From: Bordetella parapertussis
GTDB taxonomy: Bacteria > Pseudomonadota > Gammaproteobacteria > Burkholderiales > Burkholderiaceae_C
DNA: 6,698 nucleotides
Assembly (NCBI GenBank): GCA_945900685.1
Contig: CAMDJS010000113.1
Coordinates: 1 to 6,698, forward strand
Direction: 5' to 3'
The notes under the pieces were generated by a model. That model did not search any database. It was not told the DNA's origin and saw only the letters and a program-made list of their open reading frames with translations. This document shows, in pieces, positions 1 through 5,587 of this stretch. The translations under genes were made by a program, and so were the position numbers. The first letter of the stretch is position 1. Each line of letters begins with the position of its first letter.

Positions 1-76
1 GCGTGATGTTGTGCTGGGCTTTCATAAGGCTGTGAATCTGATATCTTTCAATCTGGCTGAGGTGTTTGTAATTCAT
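1..76 (-). CDS. IS30-family transposase, N-terminal fragment (continues beyond left edge)
   Basis: The minus strand from the ATG at 76-74 encodes 25 residues before the edge, beginning MNYKHLSQIERYQIHSLM. This matches the well-known opening of IS30 transposases (M-x-Y-x-H-L-x-x-x-E-R-Y-x-I), which leads into the N-terminal helix-turn-helix that binds the element's ends. The DDE catalytic domain would lie outside the window. The ATG is the only plausible start: the frame is closed upstream by a TGA at 100-98 with no GTG or TTG between. No Shine-Dalgarno sequence precedes it, and a leader ORF with a strong one overlaps the start, so translation may depend on coupling. Family assignment is confident; whether the full gene is intact cannot be seen. 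Confidence 0.75.
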   Translation of the reverse strand, partial: MNYKHLSQIERYQIHSLMKAQHNIT

Positions 77-122
77 CGGGCAACTTAGACTTGCAGGTCA
101 GGAAGCCTTGAATGCTAAACAT
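48..122 (-). CDS. Possible 24-residue leader ORF overlapping the transposase start
   Basis: On the minus strand an ATG at 122-120 is preceded, at six bases, by GGAAGGAGG (137-129), a near-perfect Shine-Dalgarno sequence. The ORF runs 24 codons (MFSIQGFLTCKSKLPDELQT and four more residues) to a TGA at 50-48. It therefore crosses the transposase ATG at 76 in another frame. The transposase start has no ribosome binding site of its own. A regulatory leader with coupled or limited re-initiation at the transposase is a reasonable inference. The peptide has no recognisable domain, and it could simply be a chance ORF beside a purine-rich stretch. Confidence 0.3.
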   Translation of the reverse strand: MFSIQGFLTCKSKLPDELQTPQPD

Positions 123-172
123 CCTCAGCCTCCTTCCTACGGTTAATCAAAGTTGCACTTCGTGCTTGAATC

Positions 173-303
173 CGCCCAATAAAAAAAACACCAATAAGCA
201 GAAAAAATGAACTTTTTTTAAAATGCTGCTATATGTAGTTAAAGCAGCTCATAAATGTTCACCAACAGACATCCAAGGCGATGAGTTTCATCAGGTCTTG
301 ACT
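173..303. other. AT-rich intergenic stretch between the IS end and the flavin reductase gene
   Basis: This is about 130 bases of low-GC sequence with several A and T runs (181-188, 202-207, 213-219). I see no coding potential on either strand. It holds one weak hairpin, listed separately. Its composition differs clearly from the GC-richer genes to the right. Confidence 0.6.
219..249 (-). terminator. Weak candidate terminator downstream of the flavin reductase
   Basis: GCTGCT at 225-230 and AGCAGC at 243-248 form a 6-bp stem with a 12-base loop. On the minus strand, the direction of flavin reductase transcription, the stem is followed by ATTTT and then A-rich sequence. The loop is long and the T-run short, so termination would be inefficient at best. 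It lies about 55 bases beyond the flavin reductase stop codon. Confidence 0.28.
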
Positions 304-822
304 CTATCCCTTATCCAAAACCTCAACCGACAAATACCCACCACCGCCATAAGCTAGCGGTTTTTTGTCATTCATTTGTATGCGCTCAACTCTTGCCACA
401 AACAATTCATGGTCACCACCGGGATAAGTGGCTTCTAAACTGCATTCAAGGTAAGAAGTACAACCCTCGATCAATGGCACGCCGCCAAGGCCTAGTGCGT
501 GGGGCACCTCTGCAAAATTTTTCACACCTGAGGCCGCGAACCGGTTGGACACAGACACTTGGTCTTGCGCCAATATATTGACTGCAAACCGCTGGGCGTT
601 TTTGAATGTTTGGAAACTGCGTGATTGCAAACGCAGACTCCAGACAATCAATGGCGGGTCCAGCGACAAAGAACTGAAGGAATTCGCGGTGACGCCGTCG
701 GGTTGACCATGGGCATCAAGCGCTGTCATCACTGTCACACCTGTCACAAAGGTTCCGAGACAGCGGCGCAACTCAGTGGCATCAATCACAGGCAAAGTCG
801 CTTCAATGGTGTCGGGTTTCAT
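304..822 (-). CDS. Flavin reductase family protein (FMN-binding split barrel)
   Basis: The 172-residue protein matches the flavin-reductase-like domain of the HpaC/RutF/DszD type. These enzymes use NAD(P)H to reduce FMN or FAD and often supply reduced flavin to a partner monooxygenase in the cytoplasm. Visible landmarks are GTFVTGVTVMTA (residues 23-34), the GVTANSFSSLSLDPPL stretch (43-58) typical of the flavin-binding fold, FAVNIL (79-84) and GDHELFVARV (136-145), where the GDH motif contributes to flavin/nicotinamide binding. The length is normal for the family and nothing looks truncated. The ATG at 822-820 has a modest GAG about nine bases upstream. No flavin-dependent oxygenase lies within the window, so its partner is unknown. 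It is transcribed divergently from the CoA lyase operon, so shared regulation is possible but not shown. Confidence 0.85.
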   Translation of the reverse strand: MKPDTIEATLPVIDATELRRCLGTFVTGVTVMTALDAHGQPDGVTANSFSSLSLDPPLIVWSLRLQSRSFQTFKNAQRFAVNILAQDQVSVSNRFAASGVKNFAEVPHALGLGGVPLIEGCTSYLECSLEATYPGGDHELFVARVERIQMNDKKPLAYGGGGYLSVEVLDKG

Positions 823-1005
823 TCAATGTCTCAGAAAAAAAATAGGTATGTCGTTTAGGCAAGCCTCAGATTGTCGTTGATGAGTCGTTGGTCCCTTTTA
901 GTGGCGATTAAATCCTTTGGATGCAAGGTTTTTCATACCCACCGCTTTCGAAACCCGGCGAAATGCAGTTTGTTAGCATGCTTTGTATCAACAGAAAGAC
1001 AACCC
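823..1005. promoter_or_regulatory. Divergent intergenic region between flavin reductase and CoA lyase operon
   Basis: These 183 bases separate two divergently transcribed units, so promoters for both are expected here. I looked for -35/-10 pairs and found none convincing on either strand. A T/A-rich patch at 832-847 lies just upstream of the flavin reductase start. AGAAAG at 993-998 is the ribosome binding site used to set the lyase start at 1006. A TTG-started extension of the lyase frame exists from 871, but it does not look like the protein family. Confidence 0.35.
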
Positions 1006-1878
1006 ATGACGCTTAAATCACTGCTGTTCGTACCGGGCGACAGCGAGAAAAAAATGGCCAAAGCCGCAAGCACCGGCGCGGATGCCTTGCTGCTGGACTT
1101 GGAAGACGCTGTATCACAAGACAGGTTGCCCCTCGCACGCGGCATGGTGTTGGACTATTTGAAACACCATGACCGCGCTCACCAACAAGTATGGGTGCGC
1201 ATCAACCCTTTAGACACGGCTTTGTCGCTACCGGATCTGGTCGCTGTCATGCCCGGTAAACCTGACGGTATTGTGTTGCCCAAACCTTTGAACGCCAAAG
1301 ATGTACAACAGTTAGACCATTTTTTAAGCGCGCTTGAACAGCGCGAAGGCATCGCGCTAGGCCACACCCGCATACTGCCCGTTGCCACCGAAGTGGCCGG
1401 GGCTTTGTTTCAACTTGACAGCTACGCAGGCTGCTCGCCGCGCTTGGCCGGTTTGACCTGGGGCGCAGAGGACTTGGCCACGGATATTGGCGCGACGACC
1501 AACAAAAAAGACAACGGTGAGTTTGATGAGGCCTTTGTGCTTGCGCGTTCTTTGTGCTTGCTGGCCGCCTCTCATGCAGGTGTGCAAGCCATAGACACTT
1601 TGAATGTGGATTTCCGCAACTTCGATAGCTTGCAAGCCGACGTTCAACGCGCGCGTCGCCAAGGCTTCAGCGGCAAGCTGGCGATTCACCCAGACCAAGT
1701 GGCCATCATCAACGCAGGCTTCACCGCCACACCGCAAGAGCTGCAACACGCCCAACGTATCGTCGATGCATTCGCACAGGCCGGTGGCGCGGGCGCGGTG
1801 CAACTTGACGGCAAAATGATTGACAAACCGCATTTGACGCAGGCGCTGCGTCTGCTCGCAACCCACAAAGGACATTGA
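1006..1878 (+). CDS. HpcH/HpaI (CitE-type) CoA-ester lyase
   Basis: The 290-residue cytoplasmic TIM-barrel enzyme belongs to the citrate lyase beta/malyl-CoA lyase family. Members cleave 3-hydroxyacyl-CoA esters (malyl-, beta-methylmalyl- or citramalyl-CoA) to acetyl- or propionyl-CoA plus glyoxylate or pyruvate. Visible motifs are LLFVPGD (6-12, CoA contact), LLLDLEDAV (28-36), VRIN (64-67), LPK (91-93), ATE (127-129) with metal-ligand Glu129, WGAEDLATDIGA (152-163) with metal-ligand Asp156, KLAIHPDQV (224-232) and the C-terminal LDGKMIDKP region. All expected active-site residues are present and the length is usual. ATG 1006 is chosen because LKSLLFVPG is the family N-terminus and AGAAAG sits seven bases upstream. 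The next gene is a MaoC hydratase starting two bases after the stop, a pairing typical of lyase plus hydratase steps such as mesaconate/citramalate or itaconate breakdown. The exact substrate cannot be read from sequence. Confidence 0.88.
   Translation: MTLKSLLFVPGDSEKKMAKAASTGADALLLDLEDAVSQDRLPLARGMVLDYLKHHDRAHQQVWVRINPLDTALSLPDLVAVMPGKPDGIVLPKPLNAKDVQQLDHFLSALEQREGIALGHTRILPVATEVAGALFQLDSYAGCSPRLAGLTWGAEDLATDIGATTNKKDNGEFDEAFVLARSLCLLAASHAGVQAIDTLNVDFRNFDSLQADVQRARRQGFSGKLAIHPDQVAIINAGFTATPQELQHAQRIVDAFAQAGGAGAVQLDGKMIDKPHLTQALRLLATHKGH
1867..1872 (+). promoter_or_regulatory. Ribosome binding site deciding the MaoC start
   Basis: AAAGGA lies inside the end of the CoA lyase gene, eight bases before ATG 1881. 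This spacing selects ATG 1881 over the overlapping TTG at 1875. Confidence 0.6.
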
Positions 1879-1880
1879 AC

Positions 1881-2339
1881 ATGGCTGGCCTGTATTTCGA
1901 AGAATTTTTTGTTGGACAAACTTTTCAGCACGCGATTCGCCGTACCGTCTCTGAGATGGACAACATCATGTTCTCGGCGCTGACGCACAACCCAGCCGCT
2001 TTGCATCTGGACGAGGAGTATTGCAAAAACCACACGGAATACGGTCAGCGCATCGTCAACAGTGTGTTCACGCTGGGCTTGATCGTCGGCGTGTCTGTCG
2101 GCGACACCACCTTGGGCACCACGGTTGCCAACCTCGGTTGGGACGAGGTCCGGTTTCCCAAACCGCTGTTTCATGGCGACACGGTGCATGTGGAAACCGA
2201 AGTGGTGGAGTTGCGCGAAAGCAAGTCACGCCCGCACAACGGCATCGTGATTTTTGAACACCGGGGCTATAACCAACACAATGTGTTGGTAGCTTCGTGC
2301 AAGCGCTCAGCCTTGATGTTGCGGCGTCCTGCCCATTGA
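1881..2339 (+). CDS. MaoC-family (hot-dog fold) enoyl-CoA hydratase
   Basis: The 152-residue single hot-dog-domain protein resembles the mesaconyl-CoA hydratase-like branch of MaoC dehydratases, which add water to an enoyl-CoA. Diagnostic stretches are DNIMFSALTHNPAALHLDEE (27-46), DTTLGTTVANLGWDEVRFP (75-93), PLFHGDTV (95-102) and ESKSRP (113-118). The hydratase dyad position shows His42 retained, while Asn37 occupies the place of the catalytic Asp (spacing as D-x-N-P-L-H in R-specific hydratases). I recall similar Asn-bearing members, so this may be normal for the branch. Start ATG 1881 is preferred over TTG 1875 because AAAGGA (1867-1872) lies eight bases before the ATG but only two before the TTG. 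It follows the CoA lyase by two bases, which implies translational coupling and a shared pathway. Confidence 0.85.
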   Translation: MAGLYFEEFFVGQTFQHAIRRTVSEMDNIMFSALTHNPAALHLDEEYCKNHTEYGQRIVNSVFTLGLIVGVSVGDTTLGTTVANLGWDEVRFPKPLFHGDTVHVETEVVELRESKSRPHNGIVIFEHRGYNQHNVLVASCKRSALMLRRPAH

Positions 2340-2373
2340 ATACATTTCAAACCGCGAGGGTGATGTTGTTGTC

Positions 2374-2574
2374 ATGATGTATATCGTTGTCATTGCTTGG
2401 ATGTTTGTTGTGACCCTGATGTCGGTGGTGGAAGCCACCGCCAGCAACGGCAGCGTATTGGGTGCCATCGTCACTTTTTTTTGCTATGGCCTGCTCCCCT
2501 TGGGGCTTGTGCTTTACTTGCTGGGCACACCTTTGCGAGCGAAAAAACGCAAGGCGCAAGAAGAAGATCAATGA
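2374..2574 (+). CDS. Small two-helix inner-membrane protein of unknown function
   Basis: The 66-residue protein has two hydrophobic segments, about residues 3-20 (MYIVVIAWMFVVTLMSVV) and 28-50. They are separated by a short polar loop containing Glu20 and Asn25. A strongly basic then acidic tail follows (RAKKRKAQEEDQ, from about 55). By the positive-inside rule the basic tail is probably cytoplasmic, giving a hairpin with both ends inside. I recall similar short hypothetical proteins in Burkholderiales but know no function for them. The ORF starts with two consecutive ATG codons (2374, 2377). The only Shine-Dalgarno-like sequence, GAGGG at 2356-2360, is rather far away (13 bases). It lies between the hydratase and the allantoinase-like gene on the same strand with short gaps. 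Its hydrophobic pattern, Lys/Arg tail and placement support a real gene. Confidence 0.65.
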   Translation: MMYIVVIAWMFVVTLMSVVEATASNGSVLGAIVTFFCYGLLPLGLVLYLLGTPLRAKKRKAQEEDQ

Positions 2575-2604
2575 CATATCCGCATTCATAGGGAACGCTT
2601 TGGC

Positions 2605-3546
2605 ATGACATACGACTCCACCCTTCCCTATCCCCGTGACCTGGTCGGCTATGGCCGCAACCCGCCGCAGGCCAACTGGCCGGGGCAGGCGCGCATCGCG
2701 GTGCAATTTGTTTTGAATTACGAAGAAGGCGGCGAGAACGCCACGCTGCACGGCGACCCGGGTTCAGAGCAGTTTTTGTCCGAAATGTTCAATCCGCCAA
2801 GTTTTGCTGATCGCCACCTGACCATGGAAGGCATTTACGAATACGGCTCGCGTGTGGGCGTGTGGCGCCTATTGCGCGAGTTTGAAAAACGCGGCTTACC
2901 GCTGACCGTGTTTGGCGTCAGCATGGCCTTGCAGCGCCACCCCGATTTGACCGCCGCCTTTGTCGAACTCGGTCATGAAATCGCGTGTCACGGCTGGCGT
3001 TGGATCAACTACCAGCAAATTGACGAAGCGACAGAACGCATGCACATGCAAACCGGCATCGACATCATTCGCGAAATGACCGGACACACACCTGCGGGTT
3101 GGTACACCGGGCGCGACAGCCCGAATACGCGTCGCCTGCTTTTAGACCAAGGCGGCTTTGAGTACGACAGCGATTACTACGGCGACGATTTACCTTTTTG
3201 GATGACAGTGAAAAAGACCGATGGCGCGGTGGTGCCGCATCTGGTGGTGCCCTATACGCTGGATGTAAACGACATGCGTTTCTCATTGCCGCAAGGCTAT
3301 TCGCAAGCAGAAGATTTTTTTGTCTACCTGCGCGACAGCTTTGATGTGTTGTATGCCGAAGGCGCTGAGTCTCCCAAGATGATGAGCATAGGCATGCATT
3401 GCAGGTTGCTGGGCAGACCGGGGCGCATACTGGCTTTGCAAAAGTTTTTAGACCATATTGAAAAGCACGACAAAGTGTGGGTGTGCAAACGCGTGGATAT
3501 TGCGCGCCACTGGAAGACCCAACACCCTTTTAAAGCGCAGAGCTGA
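2605..3546 (+). CDS. puuE: PuuE-type allantoinase / cyclic-amide hydrolase (polysaccharide deacetylase fold)
   Basis: The 313-residue protein matches PuuE, the allantoinase evolved from polysaccharide deacetylases. PuuE opens the hydantoin ring of (S)-allantoin without a metal. In PuuE the deacetylase metal triad Asp-His-His is replaced by Glu-His-Trp. Here the corresponding positions read NYEEGGE (Glu41 in the second-acid place of the TFDD motif) and HGWRW (His129, Trp133), so the PuuE signature is intact. Other family marks are YPRDLVGYG (9-17), the EYGSRVGVWRLL region (79-90), GWYTGRDSPNTRRLL (165-179), DDLPFW (194-199), PYTLDVNDMRF (216-226) and SIGMHCRLLGRPGR (261-274) with the conserved His265. 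No signal peptide is seen, so it is cytoplasmic. AGGGAA (2590-2595) lies nine bases before the ATG. No purine-degradation gene is adjacent. An M20 amidohydrolase follows after 14 bases, so the true substrate may be another cyclic ureide or imide. Gene name fits the family; substrate is less certain. Confidence 0.8.
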   Translation: MTYDSTLPYPRDLVGYGRNPPQANWPGQARIAVQFVLNYEEGGENATLHGDPGSEQFLSEMFNPPSFADRHLTMEGIYEYGSRVGVWRLLREFEKRGLPLTVFGVSMALQRHPDLTAAFVELGHEIACHGWRWINYQQIDEATERMHMQTGIDIIREMTGHTPAGWYTGRDSPNTRRLLLDQGGFEYDSDYYGDDLPFWMTVKKTDGAVVPHLVVPYTLDVNDMRFSLPQGYSQAEDFFVYLRDSFDVLYAEGAESPKMMSIGMHCRLLGRPGRILALQKFLDHIEKHDKVWVCKRVDIARHWKTQHPFKAQS

Positions 3547-3560
3547 AAACCGAGACACAG

Positions 3561-4805
3561 ATGAACACCTACGAACAACTAGACCAATGGATTGACGCGC
3601 ACTTTGACGAGCAAGTGAAGTTCTTGCAAGCACTCGTGCGTGTGCCCACCGACACACCGCCCGGCAACAACACACCGCATGCGATTCGCACGGCCGAACT
3701 GCTGCAAACCATGGGCATGCAAGCCGAGCGTTTTGACATCCCCGCAGCCTTGGCGCATGAACACGGACTGACCTCCATCACCAATTTGATTGTGCGCCGA
3801 CGTTATGGCGAAGGACGCGTGGTGGCATTGAACGCACACGGCGACGTGGTGCCTCCCGGCGAAGGTTGGACACACGACCCTTACGGCGCGGAGATTGAAG
3901 ACGGTAAGTTGTATGGACGCGCATCGGCAGTCAGCAAATGCGATTTCTCTACCTTCACATTCGCGGTGCGCGCGCTTGAAGCAGTGGCCAAGCCTGCCAA
4001 AGGTTCGGTGGAATTGCATTTCACTTATGACGAAGAATTCGGCGGCGAACTCGGTCCCGGTTGGTTACTGGCCAACGGCCACACCAAACCTGATTTGATG
4101 ATGGCCGCCGGTTTCAGCTACCAAGTGGTGACCGCGCACAACGGCTGTTTGCAAATGGAAGTGACGGTGCACGGACGCATGGCGCATGCGGCCATTCCCG
4201 ACAGTGGTGTGGATGCTCTGCAAGGCGCGGTGGCCTTGCTCAATGCTCTGTACGCGCAAAACACGCTGTACAAAAACATACGCTCCAAGGTCGAAGGCAT
4301 CACACACCCGTACTTGAATGTCGGCATGATTGAAGGCGGCACCAACACCAATGTGATTCCGGGCAAAGTCATGTTCAAACTCGACAGACGCATGATCCCC
4401 GAGGAAAACCCGGCAGAAGTGGAAGCCAGTATTCGCGAGGTGCTGGCCAAAGCGGTTAGCGAGCACAACGCTTCGCGTGACGCGGACCACGCCATACACA
4501 TAGACATACGCCGCATGCTCATGGCCAACGCCATGAAACCTTTGCCCGGTAACCAACCGCTGGTCAGTGCTTTGCAAAAGCACGGCAGCGAAGTTTTCGG
4601 CGAGCCTATTCCCGCGGTCGGCACGCCGCTCTACACCGATGTGCGTTTGTATGTCGAGCGCGGCATTCCCGGCGTGATTTACGGCGCCGGTCCGCGCACC
4701 GTTCTCGAGTCGAATGCCAAACGCGCAGATGAGCACATTGTTCTGGAAGATTTACGCAAAGCCACCAAAGTGGTGGCGCGCAGTTTGTTTGATTTGCTGG
4801 CTTGA
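3561..4805 (+). CDS. M20-family amidohydrolase (ArgE/DapE-like) with altered metal ligands
   Basis: The 414-residue cytoplasmic enzyme has the ArgE/DapE/CPG2 architecture: a catalytic domain with an inserted dimerisation domain around residues 195-310. Retained features are the AHGDVVPPGEGW motif (92-103; His93 metal ligand, Asp95), DEEFGGE (157-163; Glu158 base and Glu159 ligand), GRMAHAAIP (205-213), GGTNTNVIPG (259-268) and ADEHIVLEDL (389-398; His392 ligand). Two canonical ligand acids look missing. The bridging Asp of GRGAxDMKG is Val124 here (GRASAVSKCDF, 120-129), and the Glu/Asp of the later GEP-type motif is absent (MAAGFSYQVV, 181-190). Asp128 could substitute. I recall a Burkholderiales subfamily sharing AVSKxDF and AAGFSY, so this is probably a lineage trait. 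It lacks the pattern of allantoate amidohydrolases. It likely cleaves an amide made by the preceding enzyme. The upstream ribosome binding site is weak; coupling over 14 bases is likely. Confidence 0.82.
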   Translation: MNTYEQLDQWIDAHFDEQVKFLQALVRVPTDTPPGNNTPHAIRTAELLQTMGMQAERFDIPAALAHEHGLTSITNLIVRRRYGEGRVVALNAHGDVVPPGEGWTHDPYGAEIEDGKLYGRASAVSKCDFSTFTFAVRALEAVAKPAKGSVELHFTYDEEFGGELGPGWLLANGHTKPDLMMAAGFSYQVVTAHNGCLQMEVTVHGRMAHAAIPDSGVDALQGAVALLNALYAQNTLYKNIRSKVEGITHPYLNVGMIEGGTNTNVIPGKVMFKLDRRMIPEENPAEVEASIREVLAKAVSEHNASRDADHAIHIDIRRMLMANAMKPLPGNQPLVSALQKHGSEVFGEPIPAVGTPLYTDVRLYVERGIPGVIYGAGPRTVLESNAKRADEHIVLEDLRKATKVVARSLFDLLA

Positions 4806-4857
4806 ATCGCTGCGCGCTGATTCAACATTTATCCCTATAACCCGGGTTGGGTGATGC

Positions 4858-4898
4858 AGGCGACCGGATGTTCGGCGCCAAGTTGGTCGCTTGGTTTT
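4858..4898 (+). terminator. Candidate terminator between convergent M20 and LON-domain genes
   Basis: AGGCGACC (4858-4865) pairs with GGTCGCTT (4885-4892) to give an 8-bp stem (one G-T pair). The 19-base loop itself contains the palindrome GGCGCC. On the plus strand it is followed by GGTTTTC, a short T-run. It lies about 50 bases after the M20 stop codon and abuts the LON-gene stop on the other strand, a suitable place for a terminator. The long loop and short T-run make it only a moderate candidate. Confidence 0.35.
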
Positions 4899-5512
4899 CA
4901 GTCCTCTGCCAAAAAGGCCGCTACAGATTTCAAACGAGCCAGTGGGTCGGTTTGCAACAGCCATTGTATTTTTTGCTCTGGCTCAGCAGGTAACACCTCG
5001 GCAAACCGGTTAGCCACCCAACCGCATTCATCCAGATGGTAAGGCGCAAACAATGGCAATCGGTCTTGCAAACCTTTTTTTTGCGCTGTGGCGATCCACG
5101 CACCTAGCCGGTCTGCATGTGCCTGCCATGGCTCTGGAATGTTCACGGGCGTGTCCTGCGCCTGGTAGCTGACTTGGCCTTGCCAAACACCGAATGGACC
5201 CGGGGTGACTTCGTGCAATTGAAAACGCAAACCACCTTGGCAAATGACGCGCAGCAAAGCCGGTTGCACTTGCTCAAACTCACGGATATGCGCCAAGCAA
5301 CCATGGCTGTGCATTTGCGGCAATTCACCGGGCACCTTGACTTCGCTACCTGTTTGCAGCCAGGTCACGCCAAAAGGAAGTTGTTCGCGGTGACAACGTT
5401 TGATCAAGTCTAAATAACGCACTTCAAATATTTGCAACTGCAGCATGCCGTCTGGAAACACTCCGTGCGACAAAGGAAACAGTGGAATCGAGTCATATAC
5501 CGGTGAGTTCAT
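4898..5512 (-). CDS. Stand-alone LON substrate-binding-domain protein
   Basis: The 204-residue protein consists of the N-terminal substrate-recognition domain of Lon protease without ATPase or protease domains. The opening SIPLFPLSHGVFPDGMLQLQ through IFEVRYLDLIKRC (about 8-40) is the standard LON-domain start, where the loop normally reads LFPLxxxVxFPG-xLxLxIFExRY. FGV (47-49) and the GCLAHIREFE and LLRVICQGGLRFQL strands (71-80 and 86-99) follow as expected for the beta-rich half. A helical C-terminal half follows from about residue 128. Such solitary LON proteins are widespread in proteobacteria and their function is unsettled; substrate or adaptor binding is an inference. The start is the ATG at 5512-5510, with only a weak purine stretch upstream. 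It is transcribed against both neighbouring operons and is probably a separate housekeeping gene. Confidence 0.87.
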   Translation of the reverse strand: MNSPVYDSIPLFPLSHGVFPDGMLQLQIFEVRYLDLIKRCHREQLPFGVTWLQTGSEVKVPGELPQMHSHGCLAHIREFEQVQPALLRVICQGGLRFQLHEVTPGPFGVWQGQVSYQAQDTPVNIPEPWQAHADRLGAWIATAQKKGLQDRLPLFAPYHLDECGWVANRFAEVLPAEPEQKIQWLLQTDPLARLKSVAAFLAED

Positions 5513-5587
5513 AAATTGGAATATCCAAAAAGCTTTGCGACTATTCTATGTAGACTCAGCGCAGTACTATCCGGTCAGAATCTCCCC
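5513..5587. promoter_or_regulatory. Short divergent gap with promoters for LON gene and TRAP operon expected
   Basis: These 75 bases lie between two outward-reading genes, so both transcription units probably start here. No well-spaced -35/-10 pair could be recognised on either strand, and no clear operator palindrome is seen. The sequence before ATG 5588 has no good Shine-Dalgarno motif. Confidence 0.3.

Larger units (their letters stand above)
1..172 (-). mobile_element. IS30-family insertion sequence, 5' end only (truncated by window edge)
   Basis: This is the upstream end of an IS30-family element that reads leftwards out of the window. It is identified by the transposase N-terminus encoded at 76-1. 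Upstream of that gene, around 150-172, is a GC-containing near-palindromic segment (GCACTTCGTGC core, 155-165). Its minus-strand reading, beginning GATTCAAGCACGAAGTGCAAC, resembles what I recall of IS30-family terminal inverted repeats. The boundary at about 172 is an estimate. The other end lies outside the window, so the repeat pair and any short target duplication cannot be verified. The base composition turns strongly AT-rich directly right of this point, which fits an element boundary. Confidence 0.62.

Noticed and set aside
2..88. Plus-strand open frame of 28 codons ending at TAG 86-88
   Set aside because: It is antisense to the clearly recognisable IS30 transposase N-terminus and matches no family I know.
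871..1005. TTG-initiated 45-residue N-terminal extension of the CoA lyase
   Set aside because: The added residues do not resemble the family, and a ribosome binding site with correct spacing supports the ATG at 1006, where the typical LKSLLFVPG opening begins.
1875..1880. TTG start for the MaoC gene overlapping the lyase stop codon
   Set aside because: AAAGGA is only two bases from the TTG but eight from the ATG at 1881.
4065..4736. Minus-strand open frame of 223 codons
   Set aside because: It is a shadow of the M20 gene, whose motifs and length are convincing on the plus strand.
3561..4805. Assignment of the M20 gene as allantoate amidohydrolase (allC) because it follows puuE
   Set aside because: Its motifs are of the ArgE/DapE type (HGDVVPPGEGW, LYGR) and lack the allantoate/carbamoylase pattern.
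5516..5587. Upstream in-frame ATG for the TRAP binding protein
   Set aside because: It would place 24 extra residues before a normal signal peptide, and the family begins at the shorter start.
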